A stretch of 31,107 bases of DNA from Rhizophagus sp. LPA8_4_AMF (taxonomy: Eukaryota > Glomeromycota > Glomeromycetes > Glomerales > Glomeraceae). Made by a program: the position numbers and the translations under genes. This document shows, piece by piece, positions 11,001 through 23,494 of this stretch. Positions within the stretch are counted from its first letter, which is position 1; every line of letters starts with the position of its first letter. The DNA is taken from NCBI GenBank assembly GCA_021464525.1, contig JADRCO010000550.1, forward strand, positions 1 through 31,107, given 5' to 3'. Under the pieces are notes generated by a model that searched no databases, was not told the DNA's origin, and saw only the letters and a list, made by a program, of their open reading frames with translations.

Positions 11001-11756
11001 TTCCTGTTCTTCCTCTTCATCAAAAACTACAGCAACACCTAATTCATCATCAATTTCTCCTGCAAGATCTCCCTCTTTATCAAGATCCATTGTCTCTCCT
11101 GTATGGTAATCTGTTATCTTTTTCCCTAGATTAACCAACTGAGCAAACCGATCAGGTGCAATTGTACCGATGAAAGACTCAATCTCTCTTTTTTTATCAA
11201 AATCTTTGAGATTTTCATTCTTCAGTATTTTTAATATATCATCTGCAGCACTACGAATAACATCTTGAGCCTGATCACCAAGGTTTTGGTGAACAAATGC
11301 CAATATTAGTTCATATGTCTCCCGGGTTTCCTTTGTCCTTGGTCTATAAGATTGTTCATCGAAATATTCTGTTGCAGCTAGTACATTCGAATAACCATAT
11401 GCTTTTTTTAATGCACTACAAATTAACAAAATACTTAAATTAGCTTTGTAAAGTTACCAAATCGTAAAGATCTAAATAAATGAACAGTAAAATAACCTTT
11501 CTTCTTTTCGACGTTTCCTCTTTTCTTCAACCTCAGCAACATGTTTGGCTTTTTTCTTTTTCGCTTGTATATCATTTAAAGTACTCCTTTGAGCTCGGCT
11601 ACCAAAATCTTTTGGGTTAATTTTGCCCCATAACGACTCTGGCTCGCCGGAAGGTTCATGATCTCTTCTTGGTAATTCAGATCTATTGGCCTGTAGGACA
11701 AGATTTGAATTTGCAGTGTATTGATATTGATTTCCCCTTGCAATTTGCTCAGCCAT
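5079..11756 (-). CDS. BRR2: BRR2 / SNRNP200, U5 snRNP RNA helicase (2 exons)
   Basis: Ski2-like ATPase that unwinds U4/U6 during spliceosome activation, in the nucleus as part of U5 snRNP. Exon 1 (11756-11497) and exon 2 (11415-5079) join across an 81-nt intron to give 2198 residues, close to yeast and human. Exon 1 has the family start [13 protein letters not shown] and [17 protein letters not shown]. An acidic stretch lies at about 220-260. Cassette 1: Walker A APTGSGKT (551-558), DEVH (664-667), LSATLP, and [10 protein letters not shown]. Cassette 2: GAPTGSGKT (1397-1405), DELH (1504-1507), LSTSLANAQ, and [10 protein letters not shown]. Each cassette is followed by a Sec63-type module. The C-terminus is acidic (EDSDDDDE). 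Cassette 2 is regarded as a degenerate regulator in yeast and human, yet here its main ATPase motifs look canonical. The frame is open throughout. Confidence 0.98.
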
Positions 11757-12002
11757 TATTATGATGAATAAAACTTTTAGTTAACGTAAAACCAGCAAAG
11801 AACCATATTTATAATGCTTAGAGTGCGTGACCAAAATAGTAATGATCGGCTGATAAGTTATGTTGGTCACAGTACGCTTTTTTTTCGATCAGATTACGAA
11901 AAATATTCACACTATCATAATGGCTGGAAGAGTTCCAATGATGGTATGATTCTTTATTTCGATATTCAGTTTGTGAGTACAGTCAACTCTCTCTATAAGT
12001 AT
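11757..12002. promoter_or_regulatory. Shared divergent promoter region BRR2 / CCT7
   Basis: BRR2 (minus) starts at 11756 and CCT7 (plus) starts at or after about 12003, so at most a few hundred bases serve both 5' ends. No clear TATA box or known element stands out. The call rests on gene orientation only. Confidence 0.45.
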
Positions 12003-14484
<2,482 letters not shown>

Positions 14485-14528
14485 AAAAATTGAAAATTGT
14501 ATTAGAGTAAATAAAGACGAATACTTCT

Positions 14529-16039
14529 TTATGTTTCCATTGTATCATTACTACTTTGACGGTCATTACATACAACGCCCATACATTTAAAACCTTCCTC
14601 ATTTCCAGCTAATAATAATAACAAGAGTTTTGATAAACTTTTAATCAATGAAATGTTGATAATTGCAAGTTAATAAAACTATTCTTACCTTTCCACAAGC
14701 GAACTTTTCCGTCATCTCCTGCCGAAGACAAAATTGTGCCCGTTACATTCCATTTGACTTTCCATACCTGTAAAAGAATAAAATATTTAAATGAAAGCAT
14801 ATTTAAGAATTCTATAAAAATTATCACACAATTACCTCTCTGTCATGATCGAGAAATTCTGCGACTAATTCAACTTTAAAACCATCTTTATTACTTAGCA
14901 ATTTATAAATTCTGACCCGAGTATCTTTTGAAGCTGTTGCAATAAGTTGATAACTCCTAATAGAGATAATAATTAAAAAAAAAAGGTTATACATAGAACA
15001 AACTATATTGCTTTACAATTTATTCTATACCTTCCCATATTTGGAGCCCAATCTACATCATGTACTAAATCTTGATGTCCATCCAATATCTCACATGAAC
15101 GCCATTTATTATTTTGATCACAACGAAATATCTTAAAAGAAATAAAAAAAAGCGTAAACATGTTTCTATAAACGCGTAAATTATTTAATAAATAATACAA
15201 ACTTTGGCGCTATTTTCTCTCCCACAACCAACTACAATCATTGGAAATTGATAACGAGACGGACACCATGAAAGGCAATAATTTTCCTCCGCGTCTTTAA
15301 ATGTAGATGGATTAGCATTTCTAGACGAATGCACATTTATTTCGTCCATTAAAGTCCATTGTGTCAAATCGGATACTTCAAGAGCTTCATATATTCTAAG
15401 TACACCATCAGCAGCAATTGAGGCCTAATATTGTAACGAAAAACGAGTCTATGCTAATAAACAATATAGGAACAGCTATTATTAAATATAAAAATAACTT
15501 ACTAATCTTAAGCCCATGAAATTTGGCGCGAATGCGATATCTTGAACAGAACCTTTAGCATCAATTAAACGCGCTTTTTCCATCCATCGTTTTCCACTAT
15601 TTTTTGATTCTATAATAAAATTAAAAAGCAATTAAGTAATTAAACGATAAATTACATTTAATCACAAAATTGAAATTGAAAAATAATGTTACCATGTTCT
15701 TGTTCTTCCCAGATACGAATTGATCGGTCAAAAGAACACGAAGCAATTACTTGACCAAACTCGGGGTGAGCCCAAGCAACTTTTAAAACGGAGCATTCAT
15801 GTGCCTAAAATATTTATATTTTATATTAATAATATAGTTCAATAAGCTTTAGTAACAGAATATAGATTGGTAATTACCTTCCAAGAATCAACTTGTTCCC
15901 AAGTATTTGTTTCCTGGTTGAACTCCCATACTTTAAGTTTTTGATCAGAAGAACAAGTTACAAAACGTTTTCCGTAAAAGTCATAGGCAACATCATGTAT
16001 TAGATCTTCATGTAAACTATCAAAAGGTTGGACAGACAT
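14529..16039 (-). CDS. SEH1: SEH1, WD40 nucleoporin / SEA complex subunit (8 exons)
   Basis: Beta-propeller protein shared by the nuclear pore Y-complex and the vacuolar/lysosomal SEA (GATOR) complex. Exons from the minus strand: 16039-15878, 15804-15693, 15609-15503, 15424-15203, 15131-15031, 14956-14836, 14767-14689 and 14608-14529, giving 327 residues. WD repeats visible in order: [119 protein letters not shown]. These follow SEH1 rather than SEC13, notably the WAHPEFGQ and VKWNVTGT segments. The start is ATG 16039; the frame further upstream has no ATG. Intron 4 has a GTTTGT donor. Its 3' end lies 44 nt from the CCT7 stop. Confidence 0.95.
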
Positions 16040-16290
16040 TTTATAAATTTTTATCTCTGCATTATTAGACAAGACAATTTTTCACCAGTCGTCATTCATT
16101 TATCCTTGTTGCTTACACAAAGAACTCGTGGTCATTTTTATCACAATATTTTGAGATGCAAATTTCGGAAAACTCCAAGGTTTTGAAACGGACCGATTAC
16201 CGAACAATCAGAAATGTGAATTGATGGTTACATAACTTCCCGAGTCGGCATTTAATAAGTTTTTAGATCTTTTTTCTAAACTTTAACAGA
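16040..16290. promoter_or_regulatory. Divergent promoter region SEH1 / TMX2
   Basis: A 251-nt spacer lies between two divergent start codons. It is less AT-extreme than the neighbouring spacers and contains 'cggaccgattaccgaac' near 16191-16206. No named motif is claimed; the assignment follows from gene orientation. Confidence 0.45.
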
Positions 16291-17472
16291 ATGACACCAA
16301 TATCAGAACTATATCAAAGATTATTTTTTCCTCATTATATTATAAATTTTTTCTTTTGTTTGCCATATTTCATTATTCGTAATGTATCTATATTTAAAAA
16401 CCATCTGGATTTATCTCTTGAGGTATTAACTAAAATACAATGAATCCTTTAATTGAAATATCTTTATAAAAATATCTTATGAATAATATTCTTAACTTGA
16501 TTAGCCGCCAGAAACAAAAATATATTTAGCGATTGGTGCCCTTATTATATTTAAATTTAGAGCTTCAGCAAGCGCAGAAGAATGGATATCAATAACTTTT
16601 TCATATTTGAAAATATTAAATATAATTATGTTTTATCTTTTTGGTAAAACATTATGGGCTGTTTTATATGCAATAGCGATGAGTGGTGAATATTTTTATT
16701 CTTAAATAAGCTTTTTTTTTACTTTGATTCCTTTGCTATTGTTCTGTAAAATAATCGGTTTGTATTTATAGTCCTCTTTGTAGTTTTGCCACAACCTCGG
16801 TATCAAGGACCTTCAAAAATAATTGCATTGAGTGATCAAGATTTGTATGATATTAAACATAATAAATTTCACAAGCTTGAAGAAAACATTAAAAGTGAAA
16901 AAGGTAAAGGCAAACAGGTTGATCAATATTGGATAATATTTTTTTACACTTCATGGAGTAAAACTTGTGAAGTTTTTGAGTATACTGTAGCAAAAACTTC
17001 TATGAAGTAAGTTGTCTCTTTATTACTTAATAATGTATAATGCAGAAACACGAGTAAATATTTTATTTATTTATTTTTTTTTTAAGATATACAACATCGA
17101 ATGTTCATTTTGGTAAAATTGATTTGGATTTATATACAAATGTAGCTGAGGAATATGAGATTTCATTATCAACCACAAGTCTAGATTTACCTGCTTTAAT
17201 TCTTCTAAAAAATGGAAAAGAAAATGGAAGATTACCCAAAAGAGGTAAGGATAACGAACAATTGGACCAAATAAAGAATCAAAGACTTAGAAATGTTAAA
17301 GAAACATGGGATCGGTTAGGATGGGATCGTAGTATGGTTTGTATTATAATTTCTCTTGCAAAAATAATACTTAAAATATACGTACCACAAAATTAATTTT
17401 ACTTTCAATTTGTTATATTAGAAATCTATTATTGAAACATTTAAGCTTGAAACTTTAAACAAAACCGAGTAA
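16291..17472 (+). CDS. TMX2: TMX2-like thioredoxin-related transmembrane protein (5 exons)
   Basis: Membrane-bound thioredoxin-fold protein of the ER and mitochondria-associated membranes in animals. Exons 16291-16422, 16505-16685, 16772-17006, 17087-17336 and 17422-17472 give 282 residues. The N-terminal third is hydrophobic: YIINFFFCLPYFIIRNV (about 16-32), YLAIGALIIFKF, and a long segment LKILNIIMFYLFGKT then LWAVLYAIAMSVLFVVLP. The thioredoxin-like part reads YWIIFFYTSWSKTCEVFE, in which the active-site position is S-K-T-C (167-170), not CxxC. Human TMX2 also has an SxxC motif, so this is a family trait. HFGKIDLDLY and LPALILLKNG follow the thioredoxin fold. Intron 4 uses a GTTTGT donor. 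The C-terminus lacks a KKxx ER-retention signal. Confidence 0.85.
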
Positions 17473-17587
17473 ATCATATATTTAATGAACTATTTAATTA
17501 TATATTTATATATATATTTTTAATAAAGCCTTAAATAGGCGTATATTATAATACTACGCCAAAAAAGTATCACGTTACGCACTTTAT

Positions 17588-18250
17588 TTATACAGTACCA
17601 TTGTCATTTTCGTTGTTGATTGCGGTTGTAGCAGGATCGTTATTATTAATTTCATGGTTATGATCAAAATTTGTGGCAATTATCTCCCATAAACCAGTAG
17701 CAGCGTTAACGGAAGCACGAATCAAAAAAGGACAATCACAACGTTGCGAAGGACGATTCCGTATTGGTTTAATACCAGATTTTTTACTACTTGGAGTACC
17801 GGAACGTGAACATACAATTTCTCTCCATCTAACAACTCCTTCTCTATTACGTTTTACAGTGTTTAAACGCATAGTGAAACCATTTCTCGTAGAATATTCT
17901 TGTACTGCCACTACGAAATCTGTGTGAGAGGTGAATGTCGCACCTTGTTTTAAGAATGTGTTGTTATCATTTAATGTCGTAGAAGTAGAATTTGTCGCGT
18001 TTGAATATTGAAGAACAAGATCATTATTGTTCAGTTGTTGCGTTGCAGACGAGTTGTTGATTTGAAGCTGTGATATAACTGGTGTTAACGGTACAGCAAT
18101 TGGTTCTAAACAACTATTAAATTCTGTTTTTACTTCTGTCGTTGTTATTGCATCAACTTTTTCTGACATCAGTTCTGTATATTTAGGTACTGCTACCTGA
18201 ATTGATGTTAGATGTGTTGAGGTTGTTGGAAGTCTTTTAAGTTTTTTCAT
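17588..18250 (-). CDS. FAR1-type DNA-binding domain protein
   Basis: Single-exon frame of 220 residues starting at ATG 18250 (MKKLKRLPTTSTHL). Residues about 1-105 are low-complexity, rich in Thr, Asn, Ser and Gln. Residues about 105-205 match the FAR1/WRKY-GCM zinc-binding fold: FVVAVQEYSTRNGFTMRL, then WREIVCSRSG, a basic loop, RCDCPFLIRA, and LWEIIATNFDHNHEI. The Cys and His-x-His ligands are all present. In plants this fold drives transcription factors derived from Mutator-like transposases. Here no transposase or SWIM domain follows, so it is a stand-alone DNA-binding protein, perhaps a domesticated transposase fragment. The frame ends NGTV with the stop overlapping an AATAAA. It converges with the TMX2 gene, 115 nt away. 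An upstream noncoding exon is possible. Confidence 0.8.
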   Translation of the reverse strand: MKKLKRLPTTSTHLTSIQVAVPKYTELMSEKVDAITTTEVKTEFNSCLEPIAVPLTPVISQLQINNSSATQQLNNNDLVLQYSNATNSTSTTLNDNNTFLKQGATFTSHTDFVVAVQEYSTRNGFTMRLNTVKRNREGVVRWREIVCSRSGTPSSKKSGIKPIRNRPSQRCDCPFLIRASVNAATGLWEIIATNFDHNHEINNNDPATTAINNENDNGTV

Positions 18251-19438
18251 TTTCCAAAGTCCACTCCTTCTGCTTTTAATCAATATTATTATGATTTTTC
18301 CTTAAAAAGAAAATTATCAGAATTTGTTCGCGATTTTTATGTAACGTTAACTATTTTTCATTTTAAATATATAATAATATTTTCAACGATAATCATAAAT
18401 TTCTTCTTTACGAAAAAAAAAAAAATATACGGGTACAAAATTTTAAATCGATTTTTATTGGATAATCTGGTTTCACGTGATTTATTAACAACGCTCGAGG
18501 ATCGCAGTACGGCTTTACCGCTAACAAAAAATTTTTATTTCTGCATTTTTACCATTTATATTTCCAAAGGAGTCTATACCTACAAAAAAAAAGAGAAAAT
18601 GTAAGTTCCGAATCGAAACTTACCAAGACCCAGAACCGAAAGAACCGATACGGACTATATACTGTATAACATATATATAAAAAAAATACAATAAATTTAA
18701 GAATATACAATTTTGAAATAAACATACAGTTTATTATTTGTAAGAAACAGGTGCATAATCAATATTAATTACTTTTAAATATATACAAAAAAATTATTTC
18801 AAACTCAATGTCTTAAAAATATACATTAATTATAGAAATTAAAGGACTTTTGATTTTTGAATTTATTTTTTATATTATAATATTTTATATAGTATGTTAT
18901 GTGTCGAATTTTTTCTTATAGATAATATCTTTTTTGTTATTGTTTTCAATGAATTATAATAAATTTTTAAACTAGGTAAATAAATGTCCTATCTGGTTAG
19001 CTTTATTTGTTAGTTAAAAACCTTTATGGTTATAATAAATAAGGTATACACTATACAGATTAAGTAATATAACATGGAAATTTTTCTTACAGTAAAAAAG
19101 TTTATACCACTAAAAAATATGGAAGTATGGAACAAGAAATAAGATTATTTGAAAAAGCTCTTTTTAAGTAATTCTTTTGAATATATACTGACTGGTTTCA
19201 TACTTTAAGTTCAGAGTGTAGCATCTCGAGTTATAAGTTTACTCATGTGCATTCTAATTAAAGTTATATACCATATTTTTTCACACGATTATTATTTTGG
19301 ATAAATTAAACAGCATTATTCAAATTTTCGTGTACGAGCATCCAGTTGTTAATCATTGCTTAATTAATAATGCAACCAATTTTCCAATACAATATAAATA
19401 GCAACTAAATTTCAAGCAAAATAAAACACCGCTGGAAA
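18251..19438. other. Long divergent spacer, FAR1-type gene / dCMP deaminase
   Basis: These 1188 nt contain no convincing gene. They hold the 5' regions of both flanking genes. A perfect 7-bp inverted repeat with a 9-nt loop lies at 18601-18623 (gtaagtt...aacttac). A short open frame at about 19093-19170 (KVYTTKKYGS, EQEIRLFEKALFK) is too small to call. No tRNA fold was seen. Confidence 0.4.
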
Positions 19439-20895
19439 ATGTTTATAGGAATTGCTGGACCAATTTGTTCTGGAAAACATTCTATCGCAAAGTGGCTCGT
19501 TACAACTCGCGGTTTTACATTACTTTCACTTAAAAGCACCGAGCATTATGGTTTTAACGCGTTACATTTTAATACTCCAAACGACTTATTATTTTATGTT
19601 ACGAAGAATTGGATAGATAACTTTGTGACTTGTGACATTGAGAACCATAAAATTCTCGAATTATATAAGTTCTTATCTTATTCATTATTAAACTGTTTAG
19701 TGTCATGTTGCCTTTTTAAATTAAATCGTTTATGTTTATTTCAACTAGGAAACGACCATTCTTCTTATTGTTGGCTGTAGACAGTCCTATAACAATGCGT
19801 TATCAACGATGCATTTTTCGGTAATCACGAATTTAAATTATAGAAATTATTTTGATAAATCCTAAACTAACTATGTTTTAAAGTTGTCGAGAATTCGGAC
19901 TAACTGAACCAACATTGGATGAATTTATTATTGCAAGTGATCAAAATTTATTCAATGCTAACGCCCCAAGTAATGAATTCTCATTATCAATTACACAACA
20001 AGAACGAGAAACATCGATGGCATCAGATGAAGATGATGATTATAATACAGCTACATCAATATATGAAATAATGTCACTTGCAGATATATGTATAGCTAAT
20101 TCATACTTGTCGTTACCACCTCTTTATTCTTACCTTCTTAGTATAAATATTACAGATCCAGATCGATCAAGACCAACATGGGATACTTACTTTATGCATC
20201 TATCTGATTTAGCAGCTTCTAGATCCAACTGTATGAAACGTAAAGTGGGCTGTATATTGGTGAAAAATCGCAGAGTTATAGCATCAGGTTATAATGGAAC
20301 GGCAAAAGGACTAAAAAATTGTAATGAAGGTGGATGTGAACGTTGTAATGATGCTTTACCATGTGGAAAGGATTTAGATTATTGTCTTTGTCTTCATGCC
20401 GAAGAAAACGCGTTATTAGAAGCGGGAAAAGAAAGAGTTGGTGAAGGATGCATTTTGTATTGTAATACGTAAGTTTTTAATAAAAAAATATTAAACGTTG
20501 ATTTATATTCTAACGATTATTTATTATCCTTTAGAAGTCCTTGCTTGAGTATGATGAAATTAATTTAATAGTTCTTTTTAAAAAAAATGAAAAAAAAATA
20601 ATTTATGAAGGTTCGTTTATTTAGGATGTTCGATTAAACTAATTCAAATTGGAGTTACTGAAGTTGTTTACCATCGGTGAGGAATTACAATTCTTGTTTA
20701 AGTTACATTTGTATATATTTACGGTTTATTTTTTTTTTAAAAAAAAAATAAAAAAGATCTTATGGTATGGATGAAAAAGCCACAAATATTCTTAAAGAAG
20801 CCGGTGTAAAATTACGTCAGCATTCACCCCCAAGTAAAATTTCTTCGTTAGAGAAAAAAGATATTATAAACATTGAACCAATGGAACAAGTGTAA
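19439..20895 (+). CDS. DCD1: Deoxycytidylate (dCMP) deaminase, fungal type (6 exons)
   Basis: Zinc enzyme converting dCMP to dUMP for dTTP synthesis. Exons 19439-19668, 19749-19820, 19884-20468, 20535-20548, 20625-20676 and 20757-20895 give 363 residues. The N-terminal part has a P-loop-like GPICSGKHSIA (7-17), in which His replaces the Ser/Thr after GK, followed by FFLLLAVDSPITMRYQR. This resembles the kinase-like extension of fungal dCMP deaminases. The catalytic domain starts near RPTWDTYFMHLSDLAASRS. It has GYNGTAKGLKNCNEGGCERC, HAEEN with zinc ligand H272 and catalytic E274, and PCLRC with zinc ligands C299 and C302. The PCL of that motif is encoded on a 14-nt microexon. The donor of intron 1 (GTTCTT) and the acceptor of intron 5 (AAAAAG) are weak, but both keep the frame and the family sequence. 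Confidence 0.92.
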
Positions 20896-21127
20896 TATGA
20901 CTCATTCAATAAAATAGATATGTTACTGCCAATAGTTAATCTTAATATAATTTGTATGGTAATATAAAATGAACATCTAATTCTAAATAAATTAATCTGT
21001 GCGATATAAATTTGTATAACATTATTCAAAGTAACACAAAACCAAAATATAAATTGGGTAAATTTTCTCGTTTCATCATTGATTTTTTGAAACTGATTTT
21101 TGAAAATAAAAAAATAATTTTATAAAT
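20896..21127. other. Spacer between dCMP deaminase and ELO elongase
   Basis: A 232-nt AT-rich spacer lies between two tandem plus-strand genes. 'caataaaataga' a few tens of bases past the dCMP deaminase stop is a likely polyadenylation signal. Nothing else is recognised. Confidence 0.4.
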
Positions 21128-22466
21128 ATGAATGATACTAAAGATTTAATTGCTCGAGTTGAAGTAATTTTTTCAATTCCCTATGATACAACGCGTTGGG
21201 ATTATTCTCAATTTACAAATCCTTATGAATTTCAATGGAAAGTTGGAATCACACCATTTTCTAATTGGCAGGTAAATTCCTTTTAGAATTCCTTTGAGAA
21301 TTCTTAATAAAATAAAGTGTGATTCAATCGAGTATTAAATTAATTTTATTTATTTATGGTTTTTTTTAATTAGTTTGTCGTGGGTGTTTGGGCAACTTAT
21401 TTTGTGACTATTGTCTCCTTGAAGGTGTGGATTTTTTCGCGTCTTTCTTTAATTCATTATGAATAATAAAAATAACTTTACAATTTTTTTAATATTAGTA
21501 TATTATGTCATTTACTACCCCATTTTCAATGCGACATATAACAGCAATTCATAATCTATTTCTATGTATTTTATCGGCTGTTATGTGTGGATATGCTATA
21601 ATTGACGTAATTCGAAGATATCAGGTAAATTTGTTTAAACAATATTAATAAAATAATTATTTAATCTATTTTTTTTCTTTTTTTTTATATATAAATCAGG
21701 AACATGGCATAGGAGAATGCTTTTGTACCTCTGATTCTTCTTTGGCCAAAGGAAGAATATCTTACGTTACCTATATTTATTATTTATCAAAATTTGATGA
21801 ATTATTGGATACTGTGATCTTGGTTTTAAAGAAGGTAAGAAATCATTTTCCAAATCTTGATAAATTTTGATTAAAGTCTAAATTCATCTTTTTTCTTTAT
21901 TAGAAATCTATTATTTTTCTTCATTGGTATCATCATGCGATTGTCATCCTTATGGTTTGGTCCTGGCTTGAAGATTCAAATATGTATGCTAGGTAAAAAT
22001 TATAAATTATTATTAAATTTTGTTTGGATTAAATAGATTAAAGAAAGACAAAATATACTTATAAACAAAAATTTTTTTTCATTTAAAATAAGCATCGGCA
22101 TGATTGCAAATACTCTTGTCCATGTGTTTATGTACTATTATTACTTTTCTGCTTCATTGGGAAGATCCGTATGGTTTAAGGTATATATTTTCTACTTCGA
22201 TTAATTAATAATAATTCATAAATTAACCAGTCTTCATTTTTTTTTTATTATAGAAATATATTACAACAGGACAAATTGTACAATTTACCATATCATTTAT
22301 ATTAGCGATACCATATCTTTATTTTCATTTTACAAATAATTGTCAACTAGGTTTTGTCTCATTTGTATTTTCAATGGTTTGTAATGGAAGTTTTTTGATA
22401 TTATTCATTAGATTTTATAAGAAAGCATATAAAAGTGGTGCTGGGACCAAAAGAAAAGAAATGTAA
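21128..22466 (+). CDS. ELO-family very-long-chain fatty acid elongase (7 exons)
   Basis: 3-ketoacyl-CoA synthase of the ER membrane that condenses malonyl-CoA with an acyl-CoA. Exons 21128-21271, 21374-21424, 21499-21624, 21700-21834, 21904-21992, 22093-22180 and 22254-22466 give 281 residues. Family marks: YLSKFDELLDTVILVLKKK, the histidine box LHWYHHAIV (H159, H162, H163), and the later NTLVHVFMYYYY. About seven hydrophobic stretches are visible. The box with HWYHH rather than QVYHH is the pattern of saturated or monounsaturated acyl elongases (ELOVL6-like), so a C16-to-C18 type activity is the best guess. The tail is basic (KSGAGTKRKEM), as expected for ER retention. Intron lengths are 69-102 nt. 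Confidence 0.93.
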
Positions 22467-22619
22467 ATAAACAATTGAGAAAAAAACGAGTAAAAATTTT
22501 AATAAACTAAATTTTTTCTAAAAAAAATAATAGATCTGTTGATGATCTGATTTTATAGGTTGATCAGAATAAGATCTGCATCATCTTTAATTAAAATTTT
22601 ACTAAATAATTAGAAAGAA

Positions 22620-23397
22620 ATGACTTTTAACTTGAATTGTAGAAGAAAATTGGATCAATTATTTTTGTATAGAAATGTAAAAACTTCTCAAGTTTTAGTT
22701 ACAATAGGAAGACGTATACAGGTAAATTGTTTCTCTTATTGAAATAAAAAAAAAACGAAAAGAAAAGGTTTTTTTTTTTGAGACGGAATAAAATATCTAT
22801 TATAATAACATTTTTTTAATTTTTTTGAAGAGTAAAAATTTAAACCAAATAGATGAAGCATTACGTCCTTTTAAACTTCGTAAAGATCATTGGACTCCAT
22901 TTATAGCAATTTCGGGATTTCCCTCCTATAGTTCGACATTGATTACCAACAATATACTTTTAAATAAGATTCGAAATCGTCCAAAATCTCCCGAGTATTA
23001 CAAAACGGAAAAACGTTTACGTATTCATGAAGATATGGATTTAGTTGAAACAAGTGTATTAGGGTTATGTCAATCTTTACAACAGCTTGCTGTGCGTAAA
23101 ATGGTATCGGAAGAGGAAAATAATTTATTAAAAATTTATTGGGAAAGAATGGCAATGATGGATTTACCAAAAGAAAAATTAGGATTAGATTGGCCAAAAT
23201 TTGTTCAGCATGAAAAGTTAGAATTAAAAAGAGATAGACTATTTATGAATGATGAATTTAAACGGATAAAAAAGTCTTTGGCCGAAAGAAAAGATAGGAA
23301 AGATGTTAAATATAAAAGAAGTATTTACGACAAGAAAAAAGTAGAAAAAGAAAATCGAGTGAATCAAACGAATCAAGCTGGGAATACAAGTGACTAA
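22620..23397 (+). CDS. MHR1: Mhr1 / mL67-like mitochondrial protein (2 exons)
   Basis: Exons 22620-22721 and 22831-23397 encode 222 residues. The N-terminal part, LFLYRNVKTSQVLVTIGRRI, followed by RPFKLRKDHWTPFIAISGFP, has the layout of fungal Mhr1. That protein is also known as mL67, a subunit of the mitochondrial large ribosomal subunit with a role in mitochondrial DNA recombination. The rest is basic and helical, with SVLGLCQSLQQLAVRKM and a Lys/Arg-rich C-terminus. The first residues (TFNLNCRRKLDQ) could act as a short mitochondrial signal. Yeast Mhr1 has a similar length. Similarity was judged by motif order only, so the family assignment is moderately sure. Its AATAAA (23478-23483) lies past the AATAAA of the convergent dynamin gene. 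Confidence 0.65.
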
Positions 23398-23494
23398 ATC
23401 AAACCAAATAGAAATAGTAACTTATAGCTTGAGCTACAAAAAACACATTTTTATTTATAGTGAAAAATATTGTATTAAATAAAATATATAAAAT

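Noticed and set aside
10873..11134. Plus-strand Ser/Leu-rich frames inside BRR2
   Set aside because: They are antisense shadows of the acidic Glu/Asp codon tract of BRR2.
19073..19170. Possible small spliced gene (KVYTTKKYGS, EQEIRLFEKALFK)
   Set aside because: It has under 30 codons, no supported start or donor, and nothing recognisable. It is most likely chance in AT-rich DNA.
18284..19438. tRNA or other structured RNA gene in the long spacer
   Set aside because: No cloverleaf with A and B box sequences could be found. The one hairpin is too short to support an RNA gene.
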